Below, in pieces: positions 1-9,471 of a stretch of DNA of 64,000 bases; position 1 is the first letter of the stretch; every line of letters starts with the position of its first letter. This stretch comes from an uncultured Bacteroidia bacterium (GTDB taxonomy: Bacteria; Bacteroidota; Bacteroidia; Bacteroidales; UBA932). The notes under the pieces were generated by a model that had not been told where the DNA came from, searched no databases, and was given only the letters and a program-made list of their open reading frames with translations. Made by a program: the position numbers and the translations under genes. Location: assembly GCA_902798975.1 (NCBI GenBank), contig CADBYT010000012.1, forward strand, positions 1-64,000, given 5' to 3'.

Positions 1-951
<951 letters not shown>

Positions 952-985
952 TCAGACTCCGGGGCTTAAGCCCGGAATGACGAAG

Positions 986-1013
986 GGCCCGGTAATAATC
1001 CGGGCCTTTTTTT
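986..1013 (+). terminator. Rho-independent terminator of the esterase gene
   Basis: GGCCCGG (986-992) pairs with CCGGGCC (1000-1006) around a 7-nt loop, followed by seven T residues. The stem can extend by A-T and G-T pairs into the T tract. The T tract runs directly into the promoter of the next gene. Confidence 0.85.
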
Positions 1014-1014
1014 G

Positions 1015-1022
1015 TACCTTTG
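1015..1022 (+). promoter_or_regulatory. Bacteroidota -7 box TACCTTTG, near-leaderless
   Basis: TACCTTTG fits TAnnTTTG exactly and ends four bases before the ATG at 1027. Transcription would start at or next to the start codon, giving a leaderless or almost leaderless mRNA. No Shine-Dalgarno sequence could fit. Confidence 0.55.
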
Positions 1023-1026
1023 CGGC

Positions 1027-2712
1027 ATGAAAGAATTATTCCTGGGGACAGGCATCGCCCATACCATCCTGTTGTTTGCCATTGTCATCGGTTCCGGTCT
1101 TCTGCTTGGGAAGGTCAAGGTCAAAGGTGTCTCGATCGGCTCCACCTGGATTCTGTTCCTGGGCATCCTGCTCAGCCACTTCGGCTTCCGGGCGGACCCG
1201 GTCGCGCTGGCCTTCATGAAGGATTTCGGCCTCATCCTCTTCGTCTTCTCCATCGGCCTGCAGGTCGGCCCCGGCTTCTTCCAGTCCTTCCGGAAAGGGG
1301 GCGTTACGATGAACCTGCTTGCCGCAGGCATGATTCTGCTTGCGGTGATGGTGACCCTCGCCGTCCACTGGATCACGGGAGAGAGCCTCACCACGATGGT
1401 CGGCGTCATGTCCGGCGCCGTGACCAATACCCCGGGCCTGGGCGCCGGCCAGCAAACGCTCGTCGATGCCATGGCCGCCAACGGAGATTCGCACGCCATG
1501 GCCGCCGAAGCCTCCGCCACCCTGGCCTCCGCTTACGCGGTCGCCTACCCGGTCGGCGTACTCGGTGTCATCTTCCTCATCATCCTGATGAAGAGCATCT
1601 TCAAGATCGATTTGAATCACGAAAAGGCCGAACTGGAGCAGGCGGAGAAACCAGTGGATTCCGCCCGGCGCATGCACTGCGAAGTGGAGAATCCGGCCGT
1701 GTTCGGCAAACGCCTCGCGGAGGTCATGACCGACATGAGCGACAAGTTTCTGGTATCACGCCTCATGCGGAACGGCGTCATCTCCATTCCTGGACCGGAT
1801 ACCGTCCTGGAAAAGGGAGACAAATTGCTCATCGTGACTTCGCAACCCCATGTGGACACCGTTCGCATCATCTTCGGCGAGGAAGTGCCGATGCACCTCG
1901 ACGACTGGATCCGCCAGGATGAGCATATTGTCTCCCGCCGCCTCAGCATTACCCGTTCATCCCTCACCGGCAAACACCTGCGCGATCTGAACATCCGCAA
2001 CAGCTACGGTGTCTCCGTGACACGCATCATGCGCGCCGGCGTGGAACTCGTGGCGCGCCCGAACCTCATCCTCCAGATGGGCGACGACATCCAGGTCGTC
2101 GGTTCGCAGGAAGGCATCGACCACGTCGCGCATCTGGTCGGCAACAAGCCTGAACGCCTGAGCCGGCCGAACCTGGTCCCCATCTTCTTCGGCATCGCGC
2201 TCGGCGTCATTTTCGGATCCATTCCGATCCGTTTCCCGGGCATTCCGCAGCCGGTCCGGCTCGGTCTCGCCGGCGGCCCGCTCATCATCGCCATCCTCCT
2301 CGGGCACTTCGGCCCGAAATGGCGCATCACCACCTTTACCACGCTCAGTGCCAACATGATGATACGCGAGATCGGCATCAGTTTCTTCCTCGCTGCCGTA
2401 GGACTGGGGGCCGGTGAAGGCTTCGTCAGCGCCGTTGTGAACGGCGGTTACTGGTGGATTCTGTACGGGGCGCTGATCACCCTGATTCCGGTGTTCGTGA
2501 CGGGGCTGATCGCCCGCCTCGCCTTCAGGTTCAATTTCTATCAGATCTGCGGACTGCTGTCCGGCGGCACCACCGATCCCGCGGCGCTCGCCTTCGCGCA
2601 GGGCGCCTACGGCACGGACTACACCTCCATCAATTACGCCACGGTCTACCCGATGACGATGTTTCTCCGCGTGCTCGCCGCCCAGCTGCTGGTCCTGTTC
2701 GCTATTGCGTGA
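1027..2712 (+). CDS. AspT/YidE/YbjL-family transporter with two RCK_C (TrkA-C) domains
   Basis: This 561-residue inner-membrane protein has the architecture of the AspT/YidE family: a hydrophobic block of about five helices (residues 1-185), two cytoplasmic TrkA-C-like domains (about 205-370, with the repeated GDxLxxVGS-type ending), and a second membrane block to the C-terminus. GAVTNTPGLGAGQQ and SGGTTDPAALAFAQ are the paired Gly/Thr/Pro signatures of the two halves. AspT itself exchanges aspartate and alanine; most relatives have no known substrate. The start at 1027 is preferred over the in-frame TTG at 1012 because that TTG lies just ahead of the -7 box. The 3' end overlaps the convergent DUF3737 gene by 11 bp. 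Confidence 0.85.
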   Translation: MKELFLGTGIAHTILLFAIVIGSGLLLGKVKVKGVSIGSTWILFLGILLSHFGFRADPVALAFMKDFGLILFVFSIGLQVGPGFFQSFRKGGVTMNLLAAGMILLAVMVTLAVHWITGESLTTMVGVMSGAVTNTPGLGAGQQTLVDAMAANGDSHAMAAEASATLASAYAVAYPVGVLGVIFLIILMKSIFKIDLNHEKAELEQAEKPVDSARRMHCEVENPAVFGKRLAEVMTDMSDKFLVSRLMRNGVISIPGPDTVLEKGDKLLIVTSQPHVDTVRIIFGEEVPMHLDDWIRQDEHIVSRRLSITRSSLTGKHLRDLNIRNSYGVSVTRIMRAGVELVARPNLILQMGDDIQVVGSQEGIDHVAHLVGNKPERLSRPNLVPIFFGIALGVIFGSIPIRFPGIPQPVRLGLAGGPLIIAILLGHFGPKWRITTFTTLSANMMIREIGISFFLAAVGLGAGEGFVSAVVNGGYWWILYGALITLIPVFVTGLIARLAFRFNFYQICGLLSGGTTDPAALAFAQGAYGTDYTSINYATVYPMTMFLRVLAAQLLVLFAIA

Positions 2713-3547
2713 TTTCGACGACGCAGTCGTCCGGCGCCTTGGCGTTCGCATCGCGTATCACTTCCCCGCAGGATTCAACCTTGACGTGGCCTGTGCGCGG
2801 GTTCTTGATGGACACGACGTGGCCTTTGATCGTGGCCTGGACGTCGGAATACTCCAGCGCCAGGTCGGCGTCGGGTTCAAACGTGCAGTCCTCCAGGACG
2901 AGGCCTTCGATATAGCAGAGCGGCTGTGTGCCGCCGATGCGGCAGCGGACCAGCCGGAGGTTCCTGGAATGCCAGCCGAGATACTCCCCGTTGATGAACG
3001 AATCGTAAACCGTCACATTCTCGCTTTCCCACAGGGAATCCTTGCTCTGCAGGTCGCTGTCGCGGATTTCCACGTTGCGTGCGTGCTGGAAGGCATAGTT
3101 GCCGAAAAGCCGGAGATTCCGGACACGCACGTCGCTGCAATGCATGAAGATATAGTCCGCCTCGCGGGCTTCCACGTCTTCGATGTCGATTCCCGAGCAG
3201 GACCAGAAAGTCTCATGCGCATGCGGCATTACCACGTGGCGGAGCCTGATATCTTCGCTCTCGCGGAACATCTTCGGCGCCTCCTGCAGGCAATCGCGCA
3301 GCTCCATCCCGCGGCTGTGCCACAGCGATGACCGGGCCCCTTCGGTGAAATGGCAGTCCGCCGCGAGGAAGTTCTCGCAGCACCAGAAAACGTATTTTCC
3401 CTCGAAACGGCAATGGCGTGCCACGATATCGGAGCCTTCCTTGATGGACGACTCCCCTGCATGGATGGTAACGTTCTCCAGACGCAGCCCATGCATGTTG
3501 TACAGCGGCCGCTCGCCGCCGAATTCCCGGTCAACAATGGTTTCCAT
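2702..3547 (-). CDS. DUF3737 family protein, right-handed beta-helix
   Basis: This 281-residue protein has no signal peptide and is probably cytoplasmic. It is built of regularly spaced short strands with recurring units such as DSDLQSKDSLWESENV, each rung rich in Trp, Cys, His and Asp, as expected for a parallel beta-helix. It matches what I recall of DUF3737, whose members are described only as predicted sugar-acting or hydrolase-like proteins. No catalytic residue can be named from sequence. The start at METIV is chosen because the longer frame begins inside the promoter region. A -7 box TATCTTTG lies at 3563-3570 on this strand. Confidence 0.75.
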   Translation of the reverse strand: METIVDREFGGERPLYNMHGLRLENVTIHAGESSIKEGSDIVARHCRFEGKYVFWCCENFLAADCHFTEGARSSLWHSRGMELRDCLQEAPKMFRESEDIRLRHVVMPHAHETFWSCSGIDIEDVEAREADYIFMHCSDVRVRNLRLFGNYAFQHARNVEIRDSDLQSKDSLWESENVTVYDSFINGEYLGWHSRNLRLVRCRIGGTQPLCYIEGLVLEDCTFEPDADLALEYSDVQATIKGHVVSIKNPRTGHVKVESCGEVIRDANAKAPDDCVVEITQ

Positions 3548-3562
3548 AAAAATATCTTGTTG

Positions 3563-3598
3563 CAAAGATAGCATTTTGCAATTAATTGGGTAAATTTG
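3563..3598. promoter_or_regulatory. Divergent -7 boxes for DUF3737 (minus) and the aminotransferase operon (plus)
   Basis: On the minus strand TATCTTTG lies at 3563-3570, 15 bp before the DUF3737 ATG. On the plus strand TAAATTTG lies at 3591-3598, 32 bp before the aminotransferase ATG. Both fit TAnnTTTG. The -33 elements are not clear. Confidence 0.5.
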
Positions 3599-3630
3599 CA
3601 AGAATTTATACTATTAAATTTAATAGCCCT

Positions 3631-4854
3631 ATGTCCCTGCATATTTCAGCCAAGACGCAGGCCATGCCTGCCTCTGCCATCCGCAAGCTGGTTCCCCTCT
3701 CCGACGCCGCCAAGGCCCGGGGCATCCACGTGTACCACCTCAACGTCGGCGCACCGGACATCAAGTCCCCCGACTGCGCCTTCAACGCCGTCGTGGACAA
3801 GTGCAAGGGCATGCACCACCTCTCCTACACCAACTCCGCGGGCCTCATCGAGCTCCGCGAAGGCATGGTGGAGAAATACTACAAGAAGATCGGTATCGAC
3901 ATCGAGGTGAGCGAACTGCTCATCGACGTGGCCGGCAGCGAGGCCTTCGCCGTGGCCATGCAGGTGGCCGCCGATCCCGGCGACGAAATCATCGTCGTGG
4001 AGCCGTTCTACACCAACTACCAGACTTTCGCCTACCTGGGCGGCATCACCCTGAAGGCCGTTCCGACCAATATCCGCGAGGGCTTCAAGGTCCCCGACAT
4101 CGCCGAGTTCGAGAAGCTCGTGACCCCGAAGACCCGCGCCGTCCTGATCAGCAACCCGTGCAACCCGTCCGGCAAGCTCTTCACCAAAGACGAGATGCTC
4201 CAGATCGGCGACTTCTGCAAGCGCCACGACCTGTTCCTCATCTCCGACGAGGTGTACCGCGAGTTCTGCTACACCGACGAGCCGCACTTCTCCGCGATGA
4301 ACATCCCGGGCTGCGAGCAGAACGTCATCCTGGTCGACTCCGTGTCCAAGCGCTACAACCTCTGCGGCGCCCGCATCGGCTGCATCGTCTCGCACAACAA
4401 GGACGTGATGGCCGCAGCGCTCAAGTTCGCCCAGTCCCGCCTCTGCCCGCCCGTGCTCGGCCAGTACGCCGCCATCGGCGCCCTCGACACGCCGCAGTCC
4501 TATTTCGACGAAGTCAAGGAAGAATATATCCGCCGTCGCGACTGCGCCGTCGAAATGCTGAACGCCATCCCCGGCGTCTTCGCCCCCAAGCCCTACGGCG
4601 CTTTCTACACCGTCGTGGAACTGCCTGTCGAGAACGCGGAAGACTTCGCCCGCTGGATGCTGACCGACTTCACCCGCGACGGAGCCACCACCATGGTGAC
4701 CCCGGCCGCGTCCTTCTACAAGACGCCCGGCGTAGGACGCAACCACGTCCGCATCGCCTATGTCCTCGAGGTCCCTGCCCTGCGCAAGGCCCTCACCATC
4801 CTGGCCGAAGGCCTCGCGGAATACCAAAAACTGCATCCCGATGGGCTGGCGTAA
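3631..4854 (+). CDS. PLP-dependent class I/II aminotransferase
   Basis: This 407-residue fold-type I aminotransferase carries LNVGAPDI near the N-terminus, NPCNPSG around 175-181, SDEVYREF around 205-212 and the PLP lysine K240 in SVSKRYNLCGARIG. It belongs to the AspB/AspC-like group of Bacteroidota; the amino donor and acceptor cannot be read from sequence. ATG 3631 is used because earlier in-frame residues fall in the promoter. The gene overlaps the following acyltransferase by 14 bp, so the four-gene run to 8328 is probably one operon. Its link to lipid genes is unexplained; it could simply supply aspartate, or transaminate aromatic amino acids, a step absent from the nearby aro operon. 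Confidence 0.85.
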   Translation: MSLHISAKTQAMPASAIRKLVPLSDAAKARGIHVYHLNVGAPDIKSPDCAFNAVVDKCKGMHHLSYTNSAGLIELREGMVEKYYKKIGIDIEVSELLIDVAGSEAFAVAMQVAADPGDEIIVVEPFYTNYQTFAYLGGITLKAVPTNIREGFKVPDIAEFEKLVTPKTRAVLISNPCNPSGKLFTKDEMLQIGDFCKRHDLFLISDEVYREFCYTDEPHFSAMNIPGCEQNVILVDSVSKRYNLCGARIGCIVSHNKDVMAAALKFAQSRLCPPVLGQYAAIGALDTPQSYFDEVKEEYIRRRDCAVEMLNAIPGVFAPKPYGAFYTVVELPVENAEDFARWMLTDFTRDGATTMVTPAASFYKTPGVGRNHVRIAYVLEVPALRKALTILAEGLAEYQKLHPDGLA

Positions 4855-5395
4855 ATTCTGTGGCTGGGCCCTCCGCAAGCTCGGCTGGACCGTCGGCGAA
4901 GACCTCCCCGAGGAGAAGAAGTGCATCATTCTCGGCGTGCCCCATACCACCGTGTGGGATTTCCTGATCTCGTATCTGTATTACAAATCCATCGGCGGCG
5001 ACGCGCTCTGTATGGTCAAGAAAGAGATGTTCTTCCCGCCGCTGGGCTGGATCCTGCGCGCGATGGGTGCCATCCCCGTCGACCGTTCCAACTCCGGTGC
5101 CCTGGTTCGCAGCCTGATTTCCGAGATGAACAACCGGGAGAATTTCCACCTGGCCATCGCCCCGGAAGGCACCCGTAAACCCGTCAAACGCTGGAAAACC
5201 GGCTACCACCTCATCGCCCGCGAGGCCGGCGTGCCCGTGTATCTGGGCTACTTCGACTGGAAACGCAAGCGCGTGGGTCGCGGACAGAAATTCGAACTCA
5301 CTGACGACGCTGCTGCCGACACCAAGCGCATCCAGGAGATTTATGAGGCGATGGACCTGGGCGCCCGATATCCGGAAAACTACATCACTCACTGA
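4841..5395 (+). CDS. 1-acyl-sn-glycerol-3-phosphate acyltransferase-like (PlsC family)
   Basis: The 184-residue protein has the HX4D acyltransferase motif as H35-TTVW-D40 and the EGTR glycerol-phosphate motif in APEGTRKPV. It is short, soluble-looking and has one hydrophobic stretch around 42-60, typical of compact PlsC relatives in Bacteroidota. It would transfer an acyl chain to lysophosphatidate or another lysolipid at the inner membrane. It starts inside the aminotransferase gene (14 bp overlap), and its TGA shares one base with the ATG of the acyl-CoA ligase, which indicates translational coupling. Confidence 0.85.
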   Translation: MGWRKFCGWALRKLGWTVGEDLPEEKKCIILGVPHTTVWDFLISYLYYKSIGGDALCMVKKEMFFPPLGWILRAMGAIPVDRSNSGALVRSLISEMNNRENFHLAIAPEGTRKPVKRWKTGYHLIAREAGVPVYLGYFDWKRKRVGRGQKFELTDDAAADTKRIQEIYEAMDLGARYPENYITH

Positions 5396-6943
5396 TGCGA
5401 CACGATTTCAAGACCCTTGCTGATTTATACGATTACGCTTCGTTAAAATACGCCAAACGCACCGCCGCGGAGTTCACTACCGGCGGACAAGCCTATACCT
5501 ATGCCCATTACCGGGAAAGCGTCGACAACCTCTCCCGCACCTTGTGCAATTTCGGCATCGGATTCAGCGACAAAGTAGCCATCCTGTCGGAGAACATGCC
5601 CAACTGGGGCGTTGCCTTCTTCACCACCACGGTCTACGGACGCATCGCCGTCCCGCTTCGTCTCCCGCCGCCAGCTCAAGAAGGTGAGCGATGCGGCAAT
5701 GGCGCGCCTGAGTCTCGTCATCGACATCGAGACCTTCGAATTCATCAAGCAAGACGACGACGCTTTCACCTGCGACGGACGCGTAGCGACGCCCAACCCC
5801 ATGGACATGGCCGCGCTCATCTACACCTCCGGCACCACCGGTTCACCGAAGGGCGTGATGCTCAGCCACCGCAATTTCTGCGCGTCGGTGCTCGATGCCT
5901 GGTACGCCCAGCCGGAAAACAAGCACTCCGTCTTCCTGTCCATCCTGCCGATGGCCCACACCTACGAGATGACGCTCGGGCTGCTGTATCCCTTCTCCGT
6001 CGGCGCGCGCGTCTGCTACCTGCAGCGCGTCCCCACCCCGACCATCCTCAAGCAGACCCTCAAGGAAGTCCGCCCCACGACGATGCTCGCCGTGCCGCTC
6101 ATCATCGAGAAGATGTACAAGACCAGCATCCTCCCGACCATTCGCGGCAGCAAGTTCCTCTCCTACCTGGAGCAGCACACGCCCCGCCTGCTTTGCATGC
6201 TGGTCGGATTCAAGCTCCGCAGCATCTTCGGCGGCCGCCTGCATTTTTTCGGTATCGGCGGCGCCAAGCTCGACCCCGAGGTGGAGACCTTCCTGCACCG
6301 CGCCGGGTTCCCCTACGGCATCGGCTACGGCCTCACGGAAACCGCTCCCCTCATCTGCGGCGCTCCCCCGTTCAAGACGCATGTCGGCTCGACCGGCCTG
6401 CCCTGCCACGGCGTGCAGGTCCGCCTGGACAACGTCAATCCGGAGACCGGCATGGGAGAGATCCTGGCCAAAGGGCCCAACGTGATGATGGGCTACTACA
6501 AAGATTACGAGCGCACACAGTCCGTGCTCAGCCAGGACGGCTGGTTCCGCACCGGCGACCTCGCCTCCATGGATGCCAAGGGCCGCTTCTTCATCCGCGG
6601 CCGCCTGCGCAACATGATCGTGGGCGCCTCCGGCGAGAATATCTATCCCGAGGAGATCGAGCACGTGATCAACAGTTTCGACGGCATCGGCGAATCGCTG
6701 GTCATCCAGCGCAACGGCCAGCTGATCGCCCTGGTGAAGTTCGAGGACAATGTCCTGGACTGGAACCTCGAGGGACAGGACAAGTTCATCGAGGAGGTCG
6801 AGAAGAAGCGCCAGGCCGTCCTGGACTTCGTCAACGACAAGGTCAGCCGTTTCTCCAAGATCAAGGATGTCGAGATCCAGAAGGAGCCCTTCAACAAGAC
6901 GGCCACCCACAAAATCCGCCGCTTCCTCTACGAGAAGAAATGA
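5395..6943 (+). pseudogene. AMP-binding long-chain acyl-CoA ligase with internal deletion and frameshift
   Basis: The N-terminal 87 residues (5395-5655, ending YGRIAVP) are in one frame. The rest, from FVSRRQLKKVSD at about 5657 to the TGA at 6943, is in the next frame. The join lacks roughly 20-25 residues that the family normally has between the GRIAVP strand and the next helix. The remainder is intact: P-loop YTSGTTGSPKGV, GYGLTETAP, and the C-terminal GRLRNMIVG and K-region. The full protein would activate fatty acids as acyl-CoA for the adjacent PlsC enzyme. The 3' end overlaps the aldehyde dehydrogenase as ATGA. It may be a real pseudogene, strain variation or a sequencing/assembly error; the intact downstream frame suggests a recent event. 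Confidence 0.8.
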
Positions 6944-8328
6944 CCAACACCGATCCCGCGCGCATCCACGAGCTGAACAAACTCCAGCGCCAGTACTACG
7001 CCTCCGGGGCTACCCGCGACCTGCATTTCCGCAAGGAGATGCTCCGCAAGCTCCTCGGCGCCATCCGGCAATGGGAAAAGCCCCTTTACGAAGCCCTGTG
7101 GGCTGACCTGCACAAATCCGAGCCGGAAGCCTTCCTGACGGAAGTCAGTCTTGTGACCGGCGAAATCCGGAACCACCTGCGCCACCTGTCCGGCTGGGCC
7201 CGCACGAAGTGCAAGCCCACACCGATGCAGATGCTGCCCTCGCGCAGCCGCATTGTTCCGGAGCCGCTGGGCAGCGCGCTGATTGTCGCCCCGTGGAATT
7301 ATCCCTTCCAGCTGCTGCTGAATCCGCTCGTCGGCGCCATTTCAGCCGGCTGCACGGCCGTACTGAAACCCTCGCCTTATGTTCCGAACGTCTCGCGCGT
7401 GATCGGGGAAATGATCTCCAAGACCTTCGACGAGCGCTATATCGCCGTCGTCCAGGGCAACCGGGAGGTTAACGCGCAACTGCTCGCGCAGCGATGGGAC
7501 ATCATCTTCTTCACCGGCAGCCCGGCCCTCGGGCGCCTCGTGATGGAGGCCGCCGCCAAGAACCTGACCCCCGTCGTGCTGGAGCTGGGCGGCAAGAGCC
7601 CCTGTTTTGTCACCGCTGACGCGGACCTCAAACTGGCCGCCCGGCGCCTCGCCTGGGGCAAGGCCCTGAATGCCGGACAAACCTGTATCGCCCCGGATTA
7701 CGTATTGATTGACAAGCGGATACAGGATTCCTTCATAGAAGAATACTTCCGCCAGATACATGCCCTGCTGGGCGAGAATCCGCAGGAGACCGAGCACTTC
7801 GTGCGCCTGGTCAGCGACAAAGCCTTCGCGCGCGTTGCGTCCTACATCTCTGGCCCGGACGCCTCCGGCACGGTAATCGGCGGCCAGACCGACCCGGCTA
7901 CGCGTTATATCGCGCCGACGGTCGTCGTCGATCCGGCTCCGGACTCCGCGGTCATGACCACCGAGATCTTCGGCCCGGTCCTGCCGGTCTGCAGCTACGA
8001 CACGCTGGATGAGGCTGTCGCCTTCGTGAACGGCCGCGAGAAACCGCTGGCCCTCTATTTTTTCGGAAAACTGAATGATGGCAAGGATATCATCCGGCGC
8101 ACCTCTTCCGGCGGCGCCTGCATCAACGACACCATCATGCACATCGTCAACGAGAAGGTCCCTTTCGGCGGTGTCGGCAACTCGGGCATGGGCAGCTACC
8201 ACGGGAAACTGAGCTTCGACGCCTTCACGCATGAGCGCGCGGTCATCATCACCCCGCGCCGCTTCGACCTCCCGTTCCGCTACATGCCCTACAAACTCTA
8301 CGGACTCTTCCGGAAGATATTGGGGTAG
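6940..8328 (+). CDS. Aldehyde dehydrogenase, fatty-aldehyde (class 3) type
   Basis: The 462-residue enzyme has APWNYP (Asn120), the general base Glu215 in LELGGKSP and the nucleophile Cys249 in NAGQTCIAPDY. The PFGGVGNSGMG signature lies near the C-terminus, followed by a hydrophobic tail. The length and the short N-terminal arm match class 3 ALDHs, which oxidise long-chain and aromatic aldehydes to acids. The ATG overlaps the ligase stop as ATGA. Because the ligase is frameshifted into this same frame, a naive translation fuses the two; that fusion is not real. With PlsC and the ligase it suggests recycling of fatty aldehydes into lipids. Confidence 0.9.
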   Translation: MTNTDPARIHELNKLQRQYYASGATRDLHFRKEMLRKLLGAIRQWEKPLYEALWADLHKSEPEAFLTEVSLVTGEIRNHLRHLSGWARTKCKPTPMQMLPSRSRIVPEPLGSALIVAPWNYPFQLLLNPLVGAISAGCTAVLKPSPYVPNVSRVIGEMISKTFDERYIAVVQGNREVNAQLLAQRWDIIFFTGSPALGRLVMEAAAKNLTPVVLELGGKSPCFVTADADLKLAARRLAWGKALNAGQTCIAPDYVLIDKRIQDSFIEEYFRQIHALLGENPQETEHFVRLVSDKAFARVASYISGPDASGTVIGGQTDPATRYIAPTVVVDPAPDSAVMTTEIFGPVLPVCSYDTLDEAVAFVNGREKPLALYFFGKLNDGKDIIRRTSSGGACINDTIMHIVNEKVPFGGVGNSGMGSYHGKLSFDAFTHERAVIITPRRFDLPFRYMPYKLYGLFRKILG

Positions 8329-8335
8329 CCGCCCC

Positions 8336-8413
8336 GTGCGAGAGCGTCGTGGAGGGCGGAGCGGAAATTGGTTTTTCGGGCTACTGCACGTAAAATAATT
8401 TCCGGCCGCCCGC
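8336..8413 (+). repeat. Dispersed repeat, copy 1 (B and C parts)
   Basis: The core GGGCGGAGCGGAAATTGG and the following GCTACTGCACG match the copy at 15319-15392 and, inverted, the copy inside the radical SAM gene. The final 19 bases (8395-8413) are identical to the distal end of the radical SAM copy (14260-14278, inverted), while the A segment between them is missing here. It starts 8 bp after the ALDH stop codon. Confidence 0.8.
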
Positions 8414-8428
8414 GAGGAAAGGGGCGGC
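8405..8428. terminator. GC-rich hairpin between convergent genes
   Basis: GCCGCCC (8405-8411) pairs perfectly with GGGCGGC (8422-8428) around a 10-nt loop. There is no T tract, so termination is only a guess. It partly uses the repeat end and separates the ALDH gene from the convergent aroG-type gene. Confidence 0.4.
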
Positions 8429-8433
8429 TGGGG

Positions 8434-9465
8434 CTAAACCCAGAGGTCGGCCAGGTCAAGGATCAACCGTTCGGTCTTCTCCCAGCCCAGGCAGGGATCG
8501 GTAATGGATTTGCCGTAGACACCCTCCTCGGGCTTCTGGCAGCCGTCCACGAGGTAGGACTCGATCATCAGGCCCTTGACCAGGCGGTGGATCTCATCGC
8601 TGTGGCGGGTGCTGTGCAGGACCTCCTTGGCGATGCGGACCTGCTCGTCATAACGCTTGCCGGAATTGCAGTGGTTCGTGTCCACGAGCACGGCCGGATT
8701 CACCAGCCCGCTCCCCTGATACAGCTCGTACAGCCGGACCAGATCCTCATAATGATAATTTGGATGCGTGATCCCATGCGAATCCATGTAGCCGCGCAGG
8801 ATGGCGTGCGCGAAGGGATTACCCTTGCTCTCCACCTCCCAGTTGCGATAAATGAACATGTGCGCGCTCTGGGCCGCCTTCAGCGCATTCATCATCACGG
8901 ACAGGTCGCCGCCCGTCGGGTTCTTCATGCCCACGGGGACATCCAGCCCGCTCGCCGTCATGCGGTGCTGCTGATCCTCCACGGAACGGGCGCCCACGGC
9001 CACGTACGAGAGCACGTCGTCCAGGAAGCGGTGATGCTCCGGATAGAGCATCTCGTCCGCACAGGAGAAACCGGTCTCGTTGATAGCGCGCATGTGCAGC
9101 TTGCGAATGGAAATCAGGCCCCGGAGCATGTCGGACTGCGCCTGCGGGTTCGGCTGGTGCAGCATGCCCTTGTAACCGGCGCCGGTGGTGCGCGGCTTGT
9201 TGGTATAGATGCGCGGCACGATCAGGATCTTGTCCGCCACCCGCTCCTGCAGCGGACGCAGGCGGGAAATATACTCGATCACCGCATCCTCCCGGTCGGC
9301 CGAGCAGGGCCCGATCACGACCAGCAGCTTGTTGCTCTCGCCGGAGAGCACGGCACGGATGCTTTCGTCATTGCTGCGCTTGGCGGCCGCACCCTCCGGA
9401 GAGATCGGATACATCTCCTTGATCTCCTTGGGGATGGGCAGCTTGCGCTTGAAAATCATATTCAT
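8434..9465 (-). CDS. aroG: 3-deoxy-7-phosphoheptulonate synthase (DAHP synthase), class I AroFGH type
   Basis: This cytoplasmic enzyme condenses phosphoenolpyruvate and erythrose 4-phosphate, the first step of the shikimate pathway. The 343 residues align along their length with E. coli AroG: LLVVIGPCSADR, RIYTNKPRTTGAGYKG, VGARSVEDQQHR, PVGMKNPTGGD, DTNHCNSGK and GKSITDPCLGWE. There is no fused chorismate mutase, which many Bacteroidota relatives carry. ATG 9465 is preferred over the upstream TTG. The start lies 6 bp after the tyrA stop, as the last gene of a pheA-aroC-tyrA-aroG operon. Feedback control by an aromatic amino acid is expected from the family, but which one cannot be read here. 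Confidence 0.93.
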   Translation of the reverse strand: MNMIFKRKLPIPKEIKEMYPISPEGAAAKRSNDESIRAVLSGESNKLLVVIGPCSADREDAVIEYISRLRPLQERVADKILIVPRIYTNKPRTTGAGYKGMLHQPNPQAQSDMLRGLISIRKLHMRAINETGFSCADEMLYPEHHRFLDDVLSYVAVGARSVEDQQHRMTASGLDVPVGMKNPTGGDLSVMMNALKAAQSAHMFIYRNWEVESKGNPFAHAILRGYMDSHGITHPNYHYEDLVRLYELYQGSGLVNPAVLVDTNHCNSGKRYDEQVRIAKEVLHSTRHSDEIHRLVKGLMIESYLVDGCQKPEEGVYGKSITDPCLGWEKTERLILDLADLWV

Positions 9466-9471
9466 GGTCAA

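Noticed and set aside
962-973. GGGCTTAAGCCC palindrome after the esterase gene
   Set aside because: Too short to claim as a site; the adjacent terminator explains the region.
5395-8328. A 977-residue open frame joining acyl-CoA ligase and aldehyde dehydrogenase
   Set aside because: Only the first 87 residues and the last 462 are real protein; the middle is the out-of-frame ligase. The ALDH has its own ATG at 6940.
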